From Marchantia polymorpha subsp. ruderalis (Eukaryota; Streptophyta; Marchantiopsida; Marchantiales; Marchantiaceae), in assembly GCA_037833965.1 (NCBI GenBank), contig AP031354.1, positions 18,516,001 to 18,580,000 on the forward strand: a stretch of DNA of 64,000 nucleotides, read 5' to 3'. This document shows positions 1-11,152 of the stretch, in pieces; the first letter of the stretch is position 1; each line of letters starts with the position of its first letter. The notes under the pieces were generated by a model, which was not told where the DNA came from, ran no database searches, and saw only the letters and a list, made by a program, of their open reading frames with translations. Position numbers and translations under genes: made by a program.

Positions 1-1401
1 ACAGAGTGAATCCGGAAGATCGCGGGGATTCTCGAGGGATCTTGTAGAATCTAGGATTTGGGGTGCAGCAGTAAGGATGGGCACCACCCTCCCTGCGAGC
101 TCTGCAGTTAGGATCCCTGCGGCGCAAGGCGCAAAACCCGCCTTCGGAGGTTGCGTCCGCGGCGGTAGGGAAATCCTTCATAATTAGGTCAACCCTCGGG
201 CGCCTTGATCGAGTTAGGGTCTCGTTGGAAAGAGCTCGACGCACTGATTCCAACGAGTCCAAGAACGCTTGGAACGGATGAGGACTTAGGGAGTTATCAC
301 TATTGGAAGATACGTAGACGTTCGCCTTCGGCGGAAGGAGTTCGCCACCGGCGGGAATTCCGCCTACGCGGAAGGGGGATCAAGTTTTGTCCTATGCGCG
401 GACGAAGGAATTCGCCTGTGCACAGGCGAAGTAGGGTTTGGCGAGGCGCGAAGTCCGCCTACGCACAGGCGTTCGCCTGTGCACAGGCGCTTCGGCGTCG
501 GCGGAAAATCCGCCTTGGGCCCTAGAAATGCGCCTTGTGAGGTAGAAAGTGTACGGCGCCTTCCGCGCCAGCGAGACGCCGCGGACGAGCAAGGAGCCGC
601 CAGAGTAATCAAATCCGTACGGACCATGCGGACGGGACGGGTGGATGCGCTCTTGGACGGACGGAGTTGCGGCGGCGGAAGCGCCGACGAAGAGACAAGG
701 AACGGATAGTCTGGACGGAGACGGCTGACCACGGTCAACGCCTTCCGCGCCAGCGCGACGCCGCGGACGGAATTCGCCTACGCACAGGCGAGCGCCTGTG
801 CACAGGAGGATGAAGTTCCGCACCGGCGGAGAATCCGCCGAGGAGTCTGCCTGCGCACAGGCAGGAGTTGAACTTTTGTCCGACATGCGGACACACGCGT
901 CGAGGCAGAAGGGGATTGGCCGAGGGGCGGTACGAACAAGTGTACCGCGCAAGGCGGAAAACTCGCCTTCGGCGCTGCGCTCCCATGTCCGCGGGGTAAT
1001 ATGCTCGCGGAGTTCAAATCCGTCAATTCGAGCGTGAGAGTTTAATCGGCGACGGCGGAGCGTGAAGCCGCGCGTGAGAGCGGAGACCGTTCCAGCGTAG
1101 AGCCGGCGCGGCCATCAAGTGAGACGTCCTCCACGAGCAAGAGCCGACCATGACCTTCGACCGGGCGGCGGAGAGCGTCCCATTCTTGAATTCGCGATTC
1201 CAATCTCTTGTGCGCGCTGCGCGCGTCCATCTGCTGGCTGCTAAACATTCTCGACGTCGCCGCACAGGGGATTTCTTGGTGATTGAGGGAGAAGTGAGTG
1301 CGCGTGATTTGGAACTGAGGGCGATTAGAGTTTGCCGAGAGAGAAAGGAGCTCGAGCGGTGCGGAAGTAGAATGAGCGGGCGAGCGAACTCCAGGAACGC
1401 A

Positions 1402-4255
1402 ATGACGAGACCGGGCAGATTGCGGATGGTGCCGCTTCGCCTACCACAGAACGGGCTGCGCGCTTTCGAGGAGCGCTTAATAGCAAGAAAGCTCGATTTC
1501 TTGCTATGGGGATGGAACTACATCTGTGCGAACATGGTGCGCGAGTGGCTAGAGCCACAGGGACCACCCTCGCGCGGATTGCGTCCGCATGTTGATCGGT
1601 GGACAGTCCAAGATTGGGCGCAGGCATTGGGAAGATGTGCCGGCATGCCAGGGCATCTCCTCTTCGACAGTGAGAGCATCAAGGTCACCAAGCAGGAAGA
1701 GGCGCAATTTGTGGAGCTGTTCAAGACCGGGAGGTCTACGATTTCGCCGGACTCTGTCCGCGGCGCTGATGCAATTACTGCAGCCACACCGCGCCTGCTA
1801 CATCACATTGTGGCAGGTCTCTTTTGTGGAGTGCGTCATCGAGGGAACTCCAATTCACTGGGCGAGCATCCTGCACAGGGTGATGCGACAGCACGCTTTT
1901 GAGGAGAAGGGGGGGACTCTAAACCATCTCTCTCCTTTCCTCATCAATTTTTATCGACAGCGGAATTGTTTGACAGCGGCGGAGCTTGAGCATTTTCCGC
2001 CGTTGTCCGTCGACCATCCCGGGAAGTATGTGCGGGAGAATGAGGTCGACACTGATGCAGAGGAGTCACCGACTTCTACCCCATCAAGGCGGAGGGACGA
2101 AGGGAGAAACACTCCTGCAGCACGAGTGCCGCGGAAGCGGCGATGGAGAGAAGAGTCCGAAGAGGAGCAGCATCAAGAACCCTCTGCTCCCATTCGACCG
2201 CGGCCGTTGTACGAGTCATACAGCCGGCCGAAGCAGAAGGCACGCAGACTGGTGTTACCAGCCAACAGTGCGGACACGGCGACGATTGCGACGGAGAAAG
2301 GAAGTGCGTCGCCAGAGAAGCATGAGGAAGCGCGGACGACCGCAGGAGCAACGGACCACGCTGCAGCCTCGACGGGCGAGAGGCCGCCTACGGGCCAAGG
2401 GCCTCCGGAGTTACCACGTGCGTTGCGGACAGGTGTTCCGTTTGCGCACAGACGAGACTCCGCGGACGGACGAGCCTCCGCGGACAGACGATCACAAGTG
2501 GACGTAGATCTACGCTTACGCGTGGGAAGGAGCAGTCCGCCTGTGCACAGGCGCTCGCCTGTGCACAGGTCACCTCCACACGTGCCGCCTGTGCACAGGC
2601 AGGAATCACCCCCGTTCCAACGTAGGAAGGGGAAGGAGCCGGCGGAAGAGCCGCCTACGAGACACCGGCCCTCGGGGCCGGACCCTCCGGCGCACCACGC
2701 GCCGCAATTTGCGCCTTCGGCGCCAGGGCCTTCGAGCCGAGGAGATACGAGCAGGGAGTGTGCGGAGGCCACACTATCGGCGGGTAATCCGCCGGTAGAT
2801 GCGCCTTCGGCGGTAGGGCCTCAGGGCCAAGGGACATCGGGCGAGCGGCCCCCGGCCATGTCGCCTTTGGCGATGGACGTCCGCGGCGCTACGCCTGCGG
2901 CGGACAAGGCGCCGGCATTTGCGCCTGCGCACAGGCCAAGCACAGCCCCCGCGGACCGATCAAGGGAGCAGCAACAGACGGAGGAGCGGAGTGACTGTCC
3001 GCGGGATGAAATTTCGATGCGCGATGCGCAATCAAACCCCGCGCAGCCACCCTCCGCTCGATCGCCTTCAGCGGCGGGCGTCGGCGGCAGAGAGGACACG
3101 GTAGACGACCAACAAGCGAGCGGCGGGGATGCCGCACGGGCACATTCGCCTACCGCCTTAGACATTTTGGCGAAGAGCAGCGAGGCTGCAGCCGTGCCTT
3201 CGCAGGCAGCACACGTCGTTGACGTGCAGCCCCACTCGGGTCAGTCGCCGACGCAATCAATGGCGACTGAAATTCTCCACTCGGATGATGACGACGGAGG
3301 CTCCACCGAAGAAATGTCAGGAGCAGGGGACACCGAGGAGGAGGAGGAGGAAATTGTTGGAGCGCCGGCGGCGGCGCTCTCTGAACAGGTGATTCCGTTG
3401 CTGAGGTACTTGGATCGCAAAGTCGATAAATACGCCGACCCACTTCAGCCGGGATCTTACATCGAGTTAGTGCGCAGGCGGACTCGCACTAAAGTCCACA
3501 CCAGCAAGCTATTAGCTAGAGTGGACCAGGAGTTGAGGGAATTGAAGGAGAAGCATGAATGCTTGTGGGGTCAGTATAAACTTAATCAGAAATTCTACAA
3601 GTACTCCGAGAAGGTGAGGAATGGGAAACTTGAAGAGCTCACCAGGGAGCAGGTGAAGGTCACAGAAGCACTAATTTCTGAGCAGGCCCAGAATCGGATT
3701 TTGTCAGAGGAGCTCGTGCGACAGACGCGGTTGTTGGAACATTGTCAGCTCGCACGGCAGGCGGATGAGGAGGTAATCCGCAGGCTACAGTCAGAGTGTG
3801 GCGAATTGAGAGCGCAACGTGCTGAGGCCGAATCGCAATTAGTGATAGTTGAAGAGGATCGCAGGAAGGAGGCAGATCGCACAAAGATGGAGACGGCGAG
3901 GCGTGTCGCCCACTGTCTCAAGGGCTACGCCCACTGGGAAGTGGCGGCGCAGGAGAAACTCACACTGCGTGAGTTTGAACTTCGCGCAGCCGGGTTGTTG
4001 TCAGGCGACAGTAGGAGTCGGCGGAAGGTAGCAAAGAAGCTCGATGCTTTTCTGTCGAAGGCGCAGGATACCATGTCCGCCCTCGAAGTGGAGGTGTCCG
4101 CGGCGTTGCAGCGATTGGGACTGCGCAGTCGAGCGGAAGACTGGCAGGGTAGGGAGTTAGTGCGCGGCAGTCCGCCGCGCAGGAGACGTAGCACAGGTTC
4201 CGCGGAGTGTAGTGTAGCGTGGTCCCGTGCAGGCGTGTGGCATAGTGCAGTGTAG
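1402..4255 (+). pseudogene. LTR-encoded coiled-coil protein gene, frameshifted copy
   Basis: This is a copy of the gene that is intact at 36642-39197. I start it at the ATG at 1402 because the same Met (context NAM[ST][KR]) is present in the other full-length copies. The N-terminal domain, with LLWGWN at about residues 34-39, is readable to about 1735. A deletion of a few dozen bases there, relative to 52255-52320, removes the stretch around KTRDYKDR and shifts the frame. The second frame then runs open to 4255 through the low-complexity middle and the C-terminal coiled coil. The usual TAG after Gly-Val is TGG here, adding Trp-His-Ser-Ala-Val before the next stop. One lesion, otherwise open for about 2.5 kb, suggests a fairly young loss. 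Function unknown. Confidence 0.85.
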
Positions 4256-4276
4256 TGTTAGGTAGGACTTAGAAGG

Positions 4277-4284
4277 TATAAAAT
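4277..4284 (+). promoter_or_regulatory. TATA box of the LTR
   Basis: TATAAAAT lies just downstream of the LTR gene and about 970 bp before the LTR end. An equivalent TATAAA box sits in the same place in most other LTRs in the window (23606, 32491, 36601, 47268, 55353, 58725). It would place the genomic RNA start, and hence the U3/R border, near 4305-4315. The LTR gene is therefore in U3. Confidence 0.6.
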
Positions 4285-4288
4285 AGTT

Positions 4289-4305
4289 CCAGGCGTTTTG
4301 CCTGG
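4289..4305 (+). promoter_or_regulatory. Conserved small hairpin just after the LTR TATA box
   Basis: CCAGGC and GCCTGG pair around the loop GTTTT. In the LTRs at 28573 and 35686 the stem is CAAGGC/GCCTTG: one base pair is changed on both sides, so pairing is preserved. Expected plant TATA-to-start spacing puts the hairpin at or just before the RNA start. In the 3' LTR copy it would be near the RNA 3' end. Role unknown. Confidence 0.45.
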
Positions 4306-4690
4306 GGTTCTTTCCCATCAGAAGTGCAGATCAGGAACCCATTTCCTTTGCGTGTTTGTGTCCTTGAGTTCTGTCACCACGCACGAGGAGTTACAACTTA
4401 GCGTTCCGCATTTTGTAGCTGAAGGCCTGCGGCCGAATGTTCAGAGCTAGTACATTGGTTAGAGACTTGAGTAGTTCGGATCTGCACCTGCGGGTGACTG
4501 CCGATGCTCAGAGCCAGTGACTAGTTAGATACTTGAACAGTTTCGCCCCTACACCTTCGAGTGTTTCTTTCTGATTGTACTCCTTTGAGATTTTTCCCCT
4601 GAATGCCAAAGTGAAGTTTTGTTACTTCGTGTAAGCCTTGGTTGTGAATTCAGGTTACGCTGCAGCAGGTGCCTTGAGGGTAACCCCTGT

Positions 4691-5158
4691 AGTATTTCTG
4701 GGAATGACAAGTGCCTGAGAATTCAAACTCTTCAATAGACTGTTGTTGTGTTACTGAAATGTTTCACAGTGAGTCCTTCAGTGCGGACCTGTGTTCTCTG
4801 CGCGTTTTGTGAGTTGAGAGTGTTGTTCACCGCGTATGAGTGACTTCGATCCGAAGTAGGCAGTCCAAACCGGGTTTCCTACGCTAGCAGCAAGCTAGCG
4901 GAAGTGTTGTAAAAGCCGGAGTTGGGAGTCACTACCCGCAGCTTCGCTGAGTGTACTCTCGAGAGACTTTTCCCCCCTGAAATCTTGAGTAGAGGTCCTA
5001 ACGGATCTCTGGGTTGTGTTTCTGTAGTTTCAGGTGTGTGTGTGTGTGTGTGTGTGTTACGCTGCACTGTGCGACCTCCGAGTGCGCTCCGAGTGGACAC
5101 TTGCAGTATTTCTGGGAGTGACAGTCGCCTGAGAATTCAAACTCCTCAATAGTCTGTT
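4691..5158 (+). repeat. Direct repeat pair inside R-U5
   Basis: About 54 bp beginning AGTATTTCTGGGA at 4691 recurs with a few changes at 5105-5158; both copies end in a CTCAATAG/TTCAATAG..CTGTT motif. A second, shorter module (TCAGAGCnAGT...TTAGA...ACTTGA) is also present twice at about 4441-4560. The same pairs occur in the other LTRs, so the U5 of the family grew by internal duplication. Confidence 0.75.
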
Positions 5159-5254
5159 AAACGTGACACTTTGTACCCTGTGTGTTCCTCTGTCCCTGTG
5201 GGTTCGACCTTTCTACCACTATATTGCAGTTTTAGCCTTTAGTGGGTTATTACA

Positions 5255-6209
5255 ACACTTCTCATACGTTATTCAGGAGCTTTAGATGAGATTATGTGTG
5301 ACTCAATGATTGAAGAAGTCTTCAACCTTCTCTCTTTCTGTATCTGATGATATTGAAACATCTTCAAACTAGGAAGTTTGTGTTGCACTCCGGGTTTGGA
5401 CGGGTAAAGTGAAGAAATCTTCATCCATAGGTGCATACTCCAATTACTGAGATAATTCTTCCCAACACATAAGTGTACTAAATAACGTTGATTGGGCCTT
5501 CACTATAAATGATATAATCATTCAAACTCGTTTTTGAAGCCAATGAGATTGGTGGTACTATCCAGCATAAATTTTATAGAGGGGGTTTTTTATACCTAAG
5601 TGGAGTTAAAATAGTAACTAGTCTTTTTTTAAGTTGGAATAAATCTACTCTGGAAATGAGCAATTTATACGATTTCATATAAAAGTGAGCTTTTATTTCG
5701 ATTCAAATTTTTACTGAAAATCAGAAGATAGTTCAGTAGAGTGGGCATTTGAAAATATATGAGAGTTAGTCTTTGGCGCTCCAAACGAGTATGTTTATGA
5801 TTCAAATCGTGAAAATGACAGCTAAACGTACACCGAATTCAAAATGAAATGCTGAGATGACCGGTGACCGATGTGTAACTCACTCACATCACGCCTAACT
5901 ACAGTAGTCCGTGTTTCGGTCCAGGGCATCAGATCTCCAAACATAACAGGAACTTCTTCCTCGTAGTCTGACCATCCACTCTTCGTTAGTGAGAAGACTC
6001 TTCTCTCGTCCACATATCTTACATCTCGCACATATGAAGTTATTGTAGCATAAGATCTTTCTCATCTCAGCGGTTCTGTGGCAACGAGCGTGAGACCTTT
6101 TTTCAAGATTTACTCAATATTGACCGATTACTGTCCCTTTCTGAGATGTTCCAGATTTGATTTAGAAACGACCTTCTTCTATATCATCCTTCAAATCTCG
6201 TTCATTGCA
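5255..6209. other. Host intergenic DNA with the duplicated 5' flank of F-box gene 1
   Basis: AT-rich, with no convincing gene. From about 5640 to the ATG at 6210 it resembles 14910-15470, upstream of F-box gene 3, including GATTTCATATA...GTGAGCTTTTATT and the stretch around GTGAAAATGACAG. A shorter, weaker match precedes F-box gene 2 (about 9280-9440). This shared block presumably contains the promoter. Confidence 0.6.
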
Positions 6210-7436
6210 ATGGCTCTCGACAGGAAAGAGTATCGAGCTCAAGATTTATGGGAAAGATTACCTATTGAGTTACTGATTAAGGTTCTCAGAGATTATGATC
6301 TGCCAGTTTCCACTCTTGCTGCATGTCGTTCAGTTTGTAAGAAATGGAATGAAATCATAGATGGTCCAGAATTGCGGCACAAAATCTGGAACAAAGAAGT
6401 TATTTTTTATGATGCAAGACTTGACAGTACGGCCTACTTTTGCTTTCATGATCGATGGATCAGAAGAAATATTACATTCAAGTCCAAGGTGGTAGTCGCT
6501 GCTGATGGGGGCCTAGTGTGTTTCAGTGAAATTTTTTCAACTGAATTTGTTATCTATAACCCAGTTTCGGACAAATTTCTGATTTTAAACGTACCTCATG
6601 AAATCGATGGATTACCTACAGTTTTTGATGGTAAGCTGGAGCTCATCATGGTGGGTTTAGTCGTGGACCAAACTACAAAACACTTTAAGCTGGTTTTGGG
6701 AGGAGTTCTATTCCCTGATAGACGCAGATCTTTGATTTACAAGTCGACTACCAGTAGATGGTCATGGATTATTGATCCGTTTCCTGCATTGTTGAACTGG
6801 ATGGAAGTAGAGTGCAAAGATGGGAAAAGTGTTTTATGTAATGGATGTATGTATTGGCTCGTATGGGATCCCACGACCCTGATAATGGCTCTGCTGATAT
6901 TTGATCTGAGCGAAGAAAGATGGGACGTCATGGCAGAGGAAGTCATGGAGGACACGTCAGATGGCCTTCAGATTACGGCGTATGAAGGTCGTGTGTACTT
7001 ACTCGCCATGGATTGGACTCATTTTGAGTTTGATCGTAGGATCTATGGCGGAAAGTTTCTCCATCATCCAATGGTCCGGAGAATGGATCGATCTCTGATC
7101 GGGAGAACTAGAGATTTATGGGATATGGAGGATGGCAGACCTTTCAAAATTTACGCTGCAGGAGGTAGTGATGTGTTCTTCGTCTTCGACACATTCGACG
7201 TCACCGAGGAAGAGGAAGAAGATGAATACCTTGAGGTGGCGAAATACTGGTCTGAAAGAGACGTGATCGAATTTTTACCCGAACCTCCTTTTCGAGAAGG
7301 CCATGAAATGTTTGTATGGGCATTCCGTCCAGAAATCGAGCCGAGATTCTTCCGTGACGCTTGGTGTGCAATAATTCCAGCACCCCGAGTAAATGCAGAG
7401 CAGAAATGGATAACGCAGCAGCAGAGACATCTGTAG
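6210..7436 (+). CDS. F-box protein 1
   Basis: Single-exon gene of 408 residues. The frame is open about 130 bp further upstream, but 6210 is the first ATG and it aligns with the starts of the two sister genes (MALDRK / MELDRE). An F-box spans about residues 13-58, with LPIELLIKVL, the RSVCKKW signature and a following EIIDGPEL. F-box domains bind SKP1 and make the protein a substrate adaptor of an SCF ubiquitin ligase. The rest (about 80-400) is tryptophan-rich and resembles an F-box-associated beta-propeller type region, with repeated blocks such as DRRRSLIYKSTTSRWSW and CNGCMYWLVWDP. An acidic run (EEEEEDEYLE) occurs near residue 335, and the end is WITQQQRHL. Target unknown. Confidence 0.85.
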   Translation: MALDRKEYRAQDLWERLPIELLIKVLRDYDLPVSTLAACRSVCKKWNEIIDGPELRHKIWNKEVIFYDARLDSTAYFCFHDRWIRRNITFKSKVVVAADGGLVCFSEIFSTEFVIYNPVSDKFLILNVPHEIDGLPTVFDGKLELIMVGLVVDQTTKHFKLVLGGVLFPDRRRSLIYKSTTSRWSWIIDPFPALLNWMEVECKDGKSVLCNGCMYWLVWDPTTLIMALLIFDLSEERWDVMAEEVMEDTSDGLQITAYEGRVYLLAMDWTHFEFDRRIYGGKFLHHPMVRRMDRSLIGRTRDLWDMEDGRPFKIYAAGGSDVFFVFDTFDVTEEEEEDEYLEVAKYWSERDVIEFLPEPPFREGHEMFVWAFRPEIEPRFFRDAWCAIIPAPRVNAEQKWITQQQRHL

Positions 7437-9805
7437 TAGGAGGTGGGGGATTCTCCCATAGAAGAGGACGTAGTGGAAGTCTGAAGAGAGGTTATAGGAA
7501 TTCGAGGACAGATCAGTTCACCCAAGTATATGTCGTTTGGACTACATCGTTATTGACAACTAGAGTGCCAACTTAAGTTCATGTTAGTCTGGAATGGGCT
7601 GGTTGGTTTGTTTATAAGCCAACCAGGTTTGCTCGTACCCTAGAGGAAACTGGATGCTTACGTATTCCCCAGCTTGGGTTACAATAATCTTGCCATCCAT
7701 TGATAGTTCTTATTACATGTAAGTTGGAAACCAGAAACTTATGACTAGATACTTCCTTTTATTACAAAATAGAGCATTGTGAGATAGAGCTCTCTATTAT
7801 CAATGAATGCTGAGAGGATATTTCATCCAGGATGACTGCTTGGCGTGAGGCCAAAGGTCACAAGAACAAAAGGATATGCTATGCTTTTTTGGATTCTCTT
7901 GCAAGCTTTACCCAAGAATAGCCAATGATGGGTAAGGGTGGAACCACGAAACCCATCAGTAATTTCTAAATTGATTTTTTTCACCAAATGATATACGAAC
8001 ACCACTTGATTTTTAGTGGATTTTTAGTGATTTTTAGTGGAAATAATTCTTTAGTAGATGTGAACCTATGAAATTCGCACTACACGGCGTTACTTTTCTC
8101 TACTGTTTGCGCAAAATTATCAACCTCAATATTCTTTGAATACAAAAATAAATATGTTTGTATAGACATATTGAGTGAAATGAGTTTATGTATCGTTTCT
8201 AGATGTGATTAATGAATACTGTGAATCGAGTTGAACCTGTTGCTTAGCTGTTTCGTAATTTCATGAACCAACTTTCAAAAATACTTTTCGTGTATGGAAT
8301 TTTTTGTTGAGACTTTCGTAGAAATTAATAAGCCTTAATTACTCAGCATCTGCTCAAAATCAATAGAAGCTGTTCGGAAGACACCAATTGTCAAATTCCC
8401 GAGTTAGTCCATATTGTGGTGATCATACCAGGCTAGATTATCTGATCTCTCTTGTGAACAAAGTGCTACTCAGCATATTTCATCAAATGGCCTGAGGTGT
8501 GCAATATTGGAAAGTACTTGTTGATGAAAACCGTCAAAGGACATAACCATCTCAAAATCATTATTGTACTCATCTAATGAGACTTATTTCCTTAGTGAAT
8601 GATGTGAGGTCCTATGTACATAAGTTGTTTCACTAAGCTTCAAAAGCAATGATAAGAGTATACTGCCATGAAGTTGACTGCAGTCCACGTAAATATTTCA
8701 ATCAATATCAAACAAGCTCATACCCCGAAAATGTAATACGATATAGAGTAGTCATGCATTTGAACAATATCAGGAAAAAAAATTCAGAAAATACTGGTAA
8801 ATTGAATTTGAAAAACACTTTAATACAAGATCTATGATTATAATGATCAAGTCTACAACTACCTACATCATGGAGCAACAGTGAAGAAAAACGTCAAACC
8901 TTAAGAGGACGGCTAGTTTATTCAGAGTGTTAATAAATAAGTGATACTTATCCTTGGGGATAATATATTTCCTCGTAGATTGGATTTATACTATCCGTAA
9001 TTTTAAATAATTGTAGCAAAATTAACGGTAAATTTGTGAGGAGGAAGATTAAAAATGAATGAATGGTAGATGGGTTGATGAACAAAAGATAAAACTGTAA
9101 ATCAATTGCCTTCAGCATATCCATTCATAGAAGAATATTTCCTCTTTGAAAATATGTTGACGCCCCAGGTAGAGGTCAAGAGTTATCAGTCATTTTTGAA
9201 GTTCGAGGGTATTTACTCTTCAAGAATGCTTAAATCAACATAATATTAGATTCAAATTATATTTCATACTATCGATAAATACAAAAAGATAGCTCAACGG
9301 ATAGCTCACGGTTGAGAGAATCTTTTTTAAATTGTAAATAGTACGTTTATACTTCAAACTGTGAAATTGACAGTTCAACGAACGCGAAATCCAAAATGAT
9401 ACGATGAGATGACCGATGCATAAGTAACTGTCAACCGATACTAATCGGTGTTAAGGTCGATGACTTCAGAGTTCGGAACCTCAGTAACGGGAACTTCTCT
9501 CCCGTTCTCTGTCCCCTATCTGACATTTTCGTCGATATGGGACAATTTCCCCTATGTTAAAACTCTTCTCTTGTCCAGACTTCTGCAGCGAGCGTTCTCA
9601 AGTTTGACAGCTGCTTCACAAGTATATATGCAGATATTGCAACACACACTTGTTTACAATTGTGCCTATCTGTTTCAATCCGCGTGAGAATTGTTGTCGA
9701 AGTGAACTCACAGTAGACTGAGTAATAGTTCCTATCGATATGTTGCAGATTGCAGATTCAGAGATGGCCTCATATGTATGATTTTTCAAAAGCTCGTTCG
9801 TTAAA
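7437..9805. other. Intergenic DNA between F-box genes 1 and 2
   Basis: AT-rich. The first 150 bp resemble the 3' flank of F-box gene 3 (GTAGGAGGTGGGGGATTCTC and following), so the 3' UTR was duplicated with the gene. A segment at about 7615-7690 (GCCAAnnAGGTTTG...CTGGATGCTTA) has a match near 17170-17220. The stretch 9280-9450 shares motifs with the 5' flanks of genes 1 and 3. I see no other gene. Confidence 0.6.
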
Positions 9806-11152
9806 ATGGGAACCGAAAGAGATCAGCATCAACCGGAAGATGCATGGGAAAGTCTACCTATCGATTTCCTGATCAAGATTCTCAGAGATCATGATCTGCC
9901 AATTTCCACACTTCTGGAATGTCGTTCAGTTCGTAAGAAATGGAAGGAAATCATAGATGGTCCTGACTTACGGAATAAAATATGGAAAAATTCTGTTATT
10001 GTGTTTACTGCAAGTCTTCAAGATACGGCCTACTTCTGCTGTAGAGATCGATGGATCACAAGGAATCTTACATTTAGGCCCAATGAACTGGTCGCTGCTG
10101 ATGGAGGCCTACTGTGTTTCGGTGACCGATTTTCAACAGCATATGTCATGTACAACCCAGTTCCGGACAAGTTCCTGCTTTTAGACGTACCTCGTGAAAT
10201 CGATGGAGAAGATACAGTCATTGTTGGTATGCCAAAGTGTAAGGTGGTGGGTTTAATCGTGGACCAATCTACGAACAACTTCAAGCTAGTTTTGGGAGGA
10301 GTTCTGGTCGCAACAGATAGACTCAGAACTTTGATTTACGACTCGACGACTGGTAGATGGTCGTGGGGAGTTCATCCGTTTCCTGAATGGATGAAAAACG
10401 TGTGGGGTATTGGGAGAAGTATAGTATGTGATAGATGTCTGTATTGGCTCGTATGGGATCCCTTTAGGGGCAAGATGAGGGCTCTCTTGATATTTGATCT
10501 GGAAAAGGGAACGTGGAACGCCTTGGTAGAGGAATCCATGGAGGGCACGCCAATCAACCTTCAAATGGCTGCGTATGAAGGACATGTGTGCCTACTCACC
10601 AGTAACTGGAAACCTCTGGAAGAGGAGTTTGATCGAAGGAGCGATGTCGCCAACTTCCTCCGGAATCGAATTGTCCGGAAAATGGATGGAGCTTTGATCA
10701 GGAGAGTAAGAGGTGTATATGATGGAGGTTTGATCACGAGACATATACTTCGATGGAATATGGACGGTCCAAATGATGAAGCTGCTGCCAGGAGATTTAT
10801 TTATCAATGGGCTCGAGGTTATCCCACAGTTTTCAAATTCTATGCCACAGGAGGCAGTGATGCATTTTTCGTATTTGATGAAGAACGTAAAGAACTTGAT
10901 GTGGTGAAATATTGGGCTGAATTAAACTTGATATTTTTCCTACCCCAACCTCCTTTTCACTCAAGAAATCCTTTGCAAAACTTTGTATACGCTCCGAACC
11001 CCATTGACCCTTGGTGCGCAATAATTCCAAGTCCCAGAGGAAGTGCAGGGCACGGGTGGATAAGACAGCAGGAGTTTAAAGCACAGGAGCAGAGACGGGA
11101 GGAGGAAGATATGCGGGAAGCTCCTACGCAAGCTCTTGGGCAATTTGGTTGA
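9806..11152 (+). CDS. F-box protein 2 (diverged paralogue)
   Basis: Single-exon gene of 448 residues starting at the ATG at 9806. The F-box is at about residues 13-58 (LPIDFLIKIL ... RSVRKKW). The Cys usual in the VCKKW signature is Arg here. The C-terminal region follows the sister genes, with CDRCLYWLVWDP and PWCAIIPSP, but carries an insertion of roughly 30 residues after VRGVYDGG and a charged tail (EQRREEEDMRE) absent from genes 1 and 3. As an F-box protein it should act as an SCF substrate receptor; the target is unknown. It is the most diverged of the three and closest to the broken copy at 12640-13647. Confidence 0.83.
   Translation: MGTERDQHQPEDAWESLPIDFLIKILRDHDLPISTLLECRSVRKKWKEIIDGPDLRNKIWKNSVIVFTASLQDTAYFCCRDRWITRNLTFRPNELVAADGGLLCFGDRFSTAYVMYNPVPDKFLLLDVPREIDGEDTVIVGMPKCKVVGLIVDQSTNNFKLVLGGVLVATDRLRTLIYDSTTGRWSWGVHPFPEWMKNVWGIGRSIVCDRCLYWLVWDPFRGKMRALLIFDLEKGTWNALVEESMEGTPINLQMAAYEGHVCLLTSNWKPLEEEFDRRSDVANFLRNRIVRKMDGALIRRVRGVYDGGLITRHILRWNMDGPNDEAAARRFIYQWARGYPTVFKFYATGGSDAFFVFDEERKELDVVKYWAELNLIFFLPQPPFHSRNPLQNFVYAPNPIDPWCAIIPSPRGSAGHGWIRQQEFKAQEQRREEEDMREAPTQALGQFG

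Larger units (their letters stand above)
1..5254 (+). repeat. Giant LTR of the nested retrotransposon family, left end outside the window
   Basis: The sequence aligns by eye with the LTRs at 28573, 34913 and (reversed) 57751. Compared with the LTR starting at 34913, only about the first 100 bases are missing. It ends at 5254 with the family terminus GGGTTATTACA, and the next bases (ACACTTCTC) are host-like, not the leader and primer-binding site seen after 63906. It is therefore a solo LTR or the 3' LTR of an element lying to the left. Layout: GC-rich palindrome-rich U3, LTR-encoded gene (broken), TATA box, then an R-U5 of about 0.95 kb with a GT microsatellite at about 5036-5058. Confidence 0.9.

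Noticed and set aside
205..1265. Overlapping frames in the U3 palindrome region on both strands
   Set aside because: The palindromes lack stops in several frames, so long frames arise automatically; the frames are not conserved between LTR copies.
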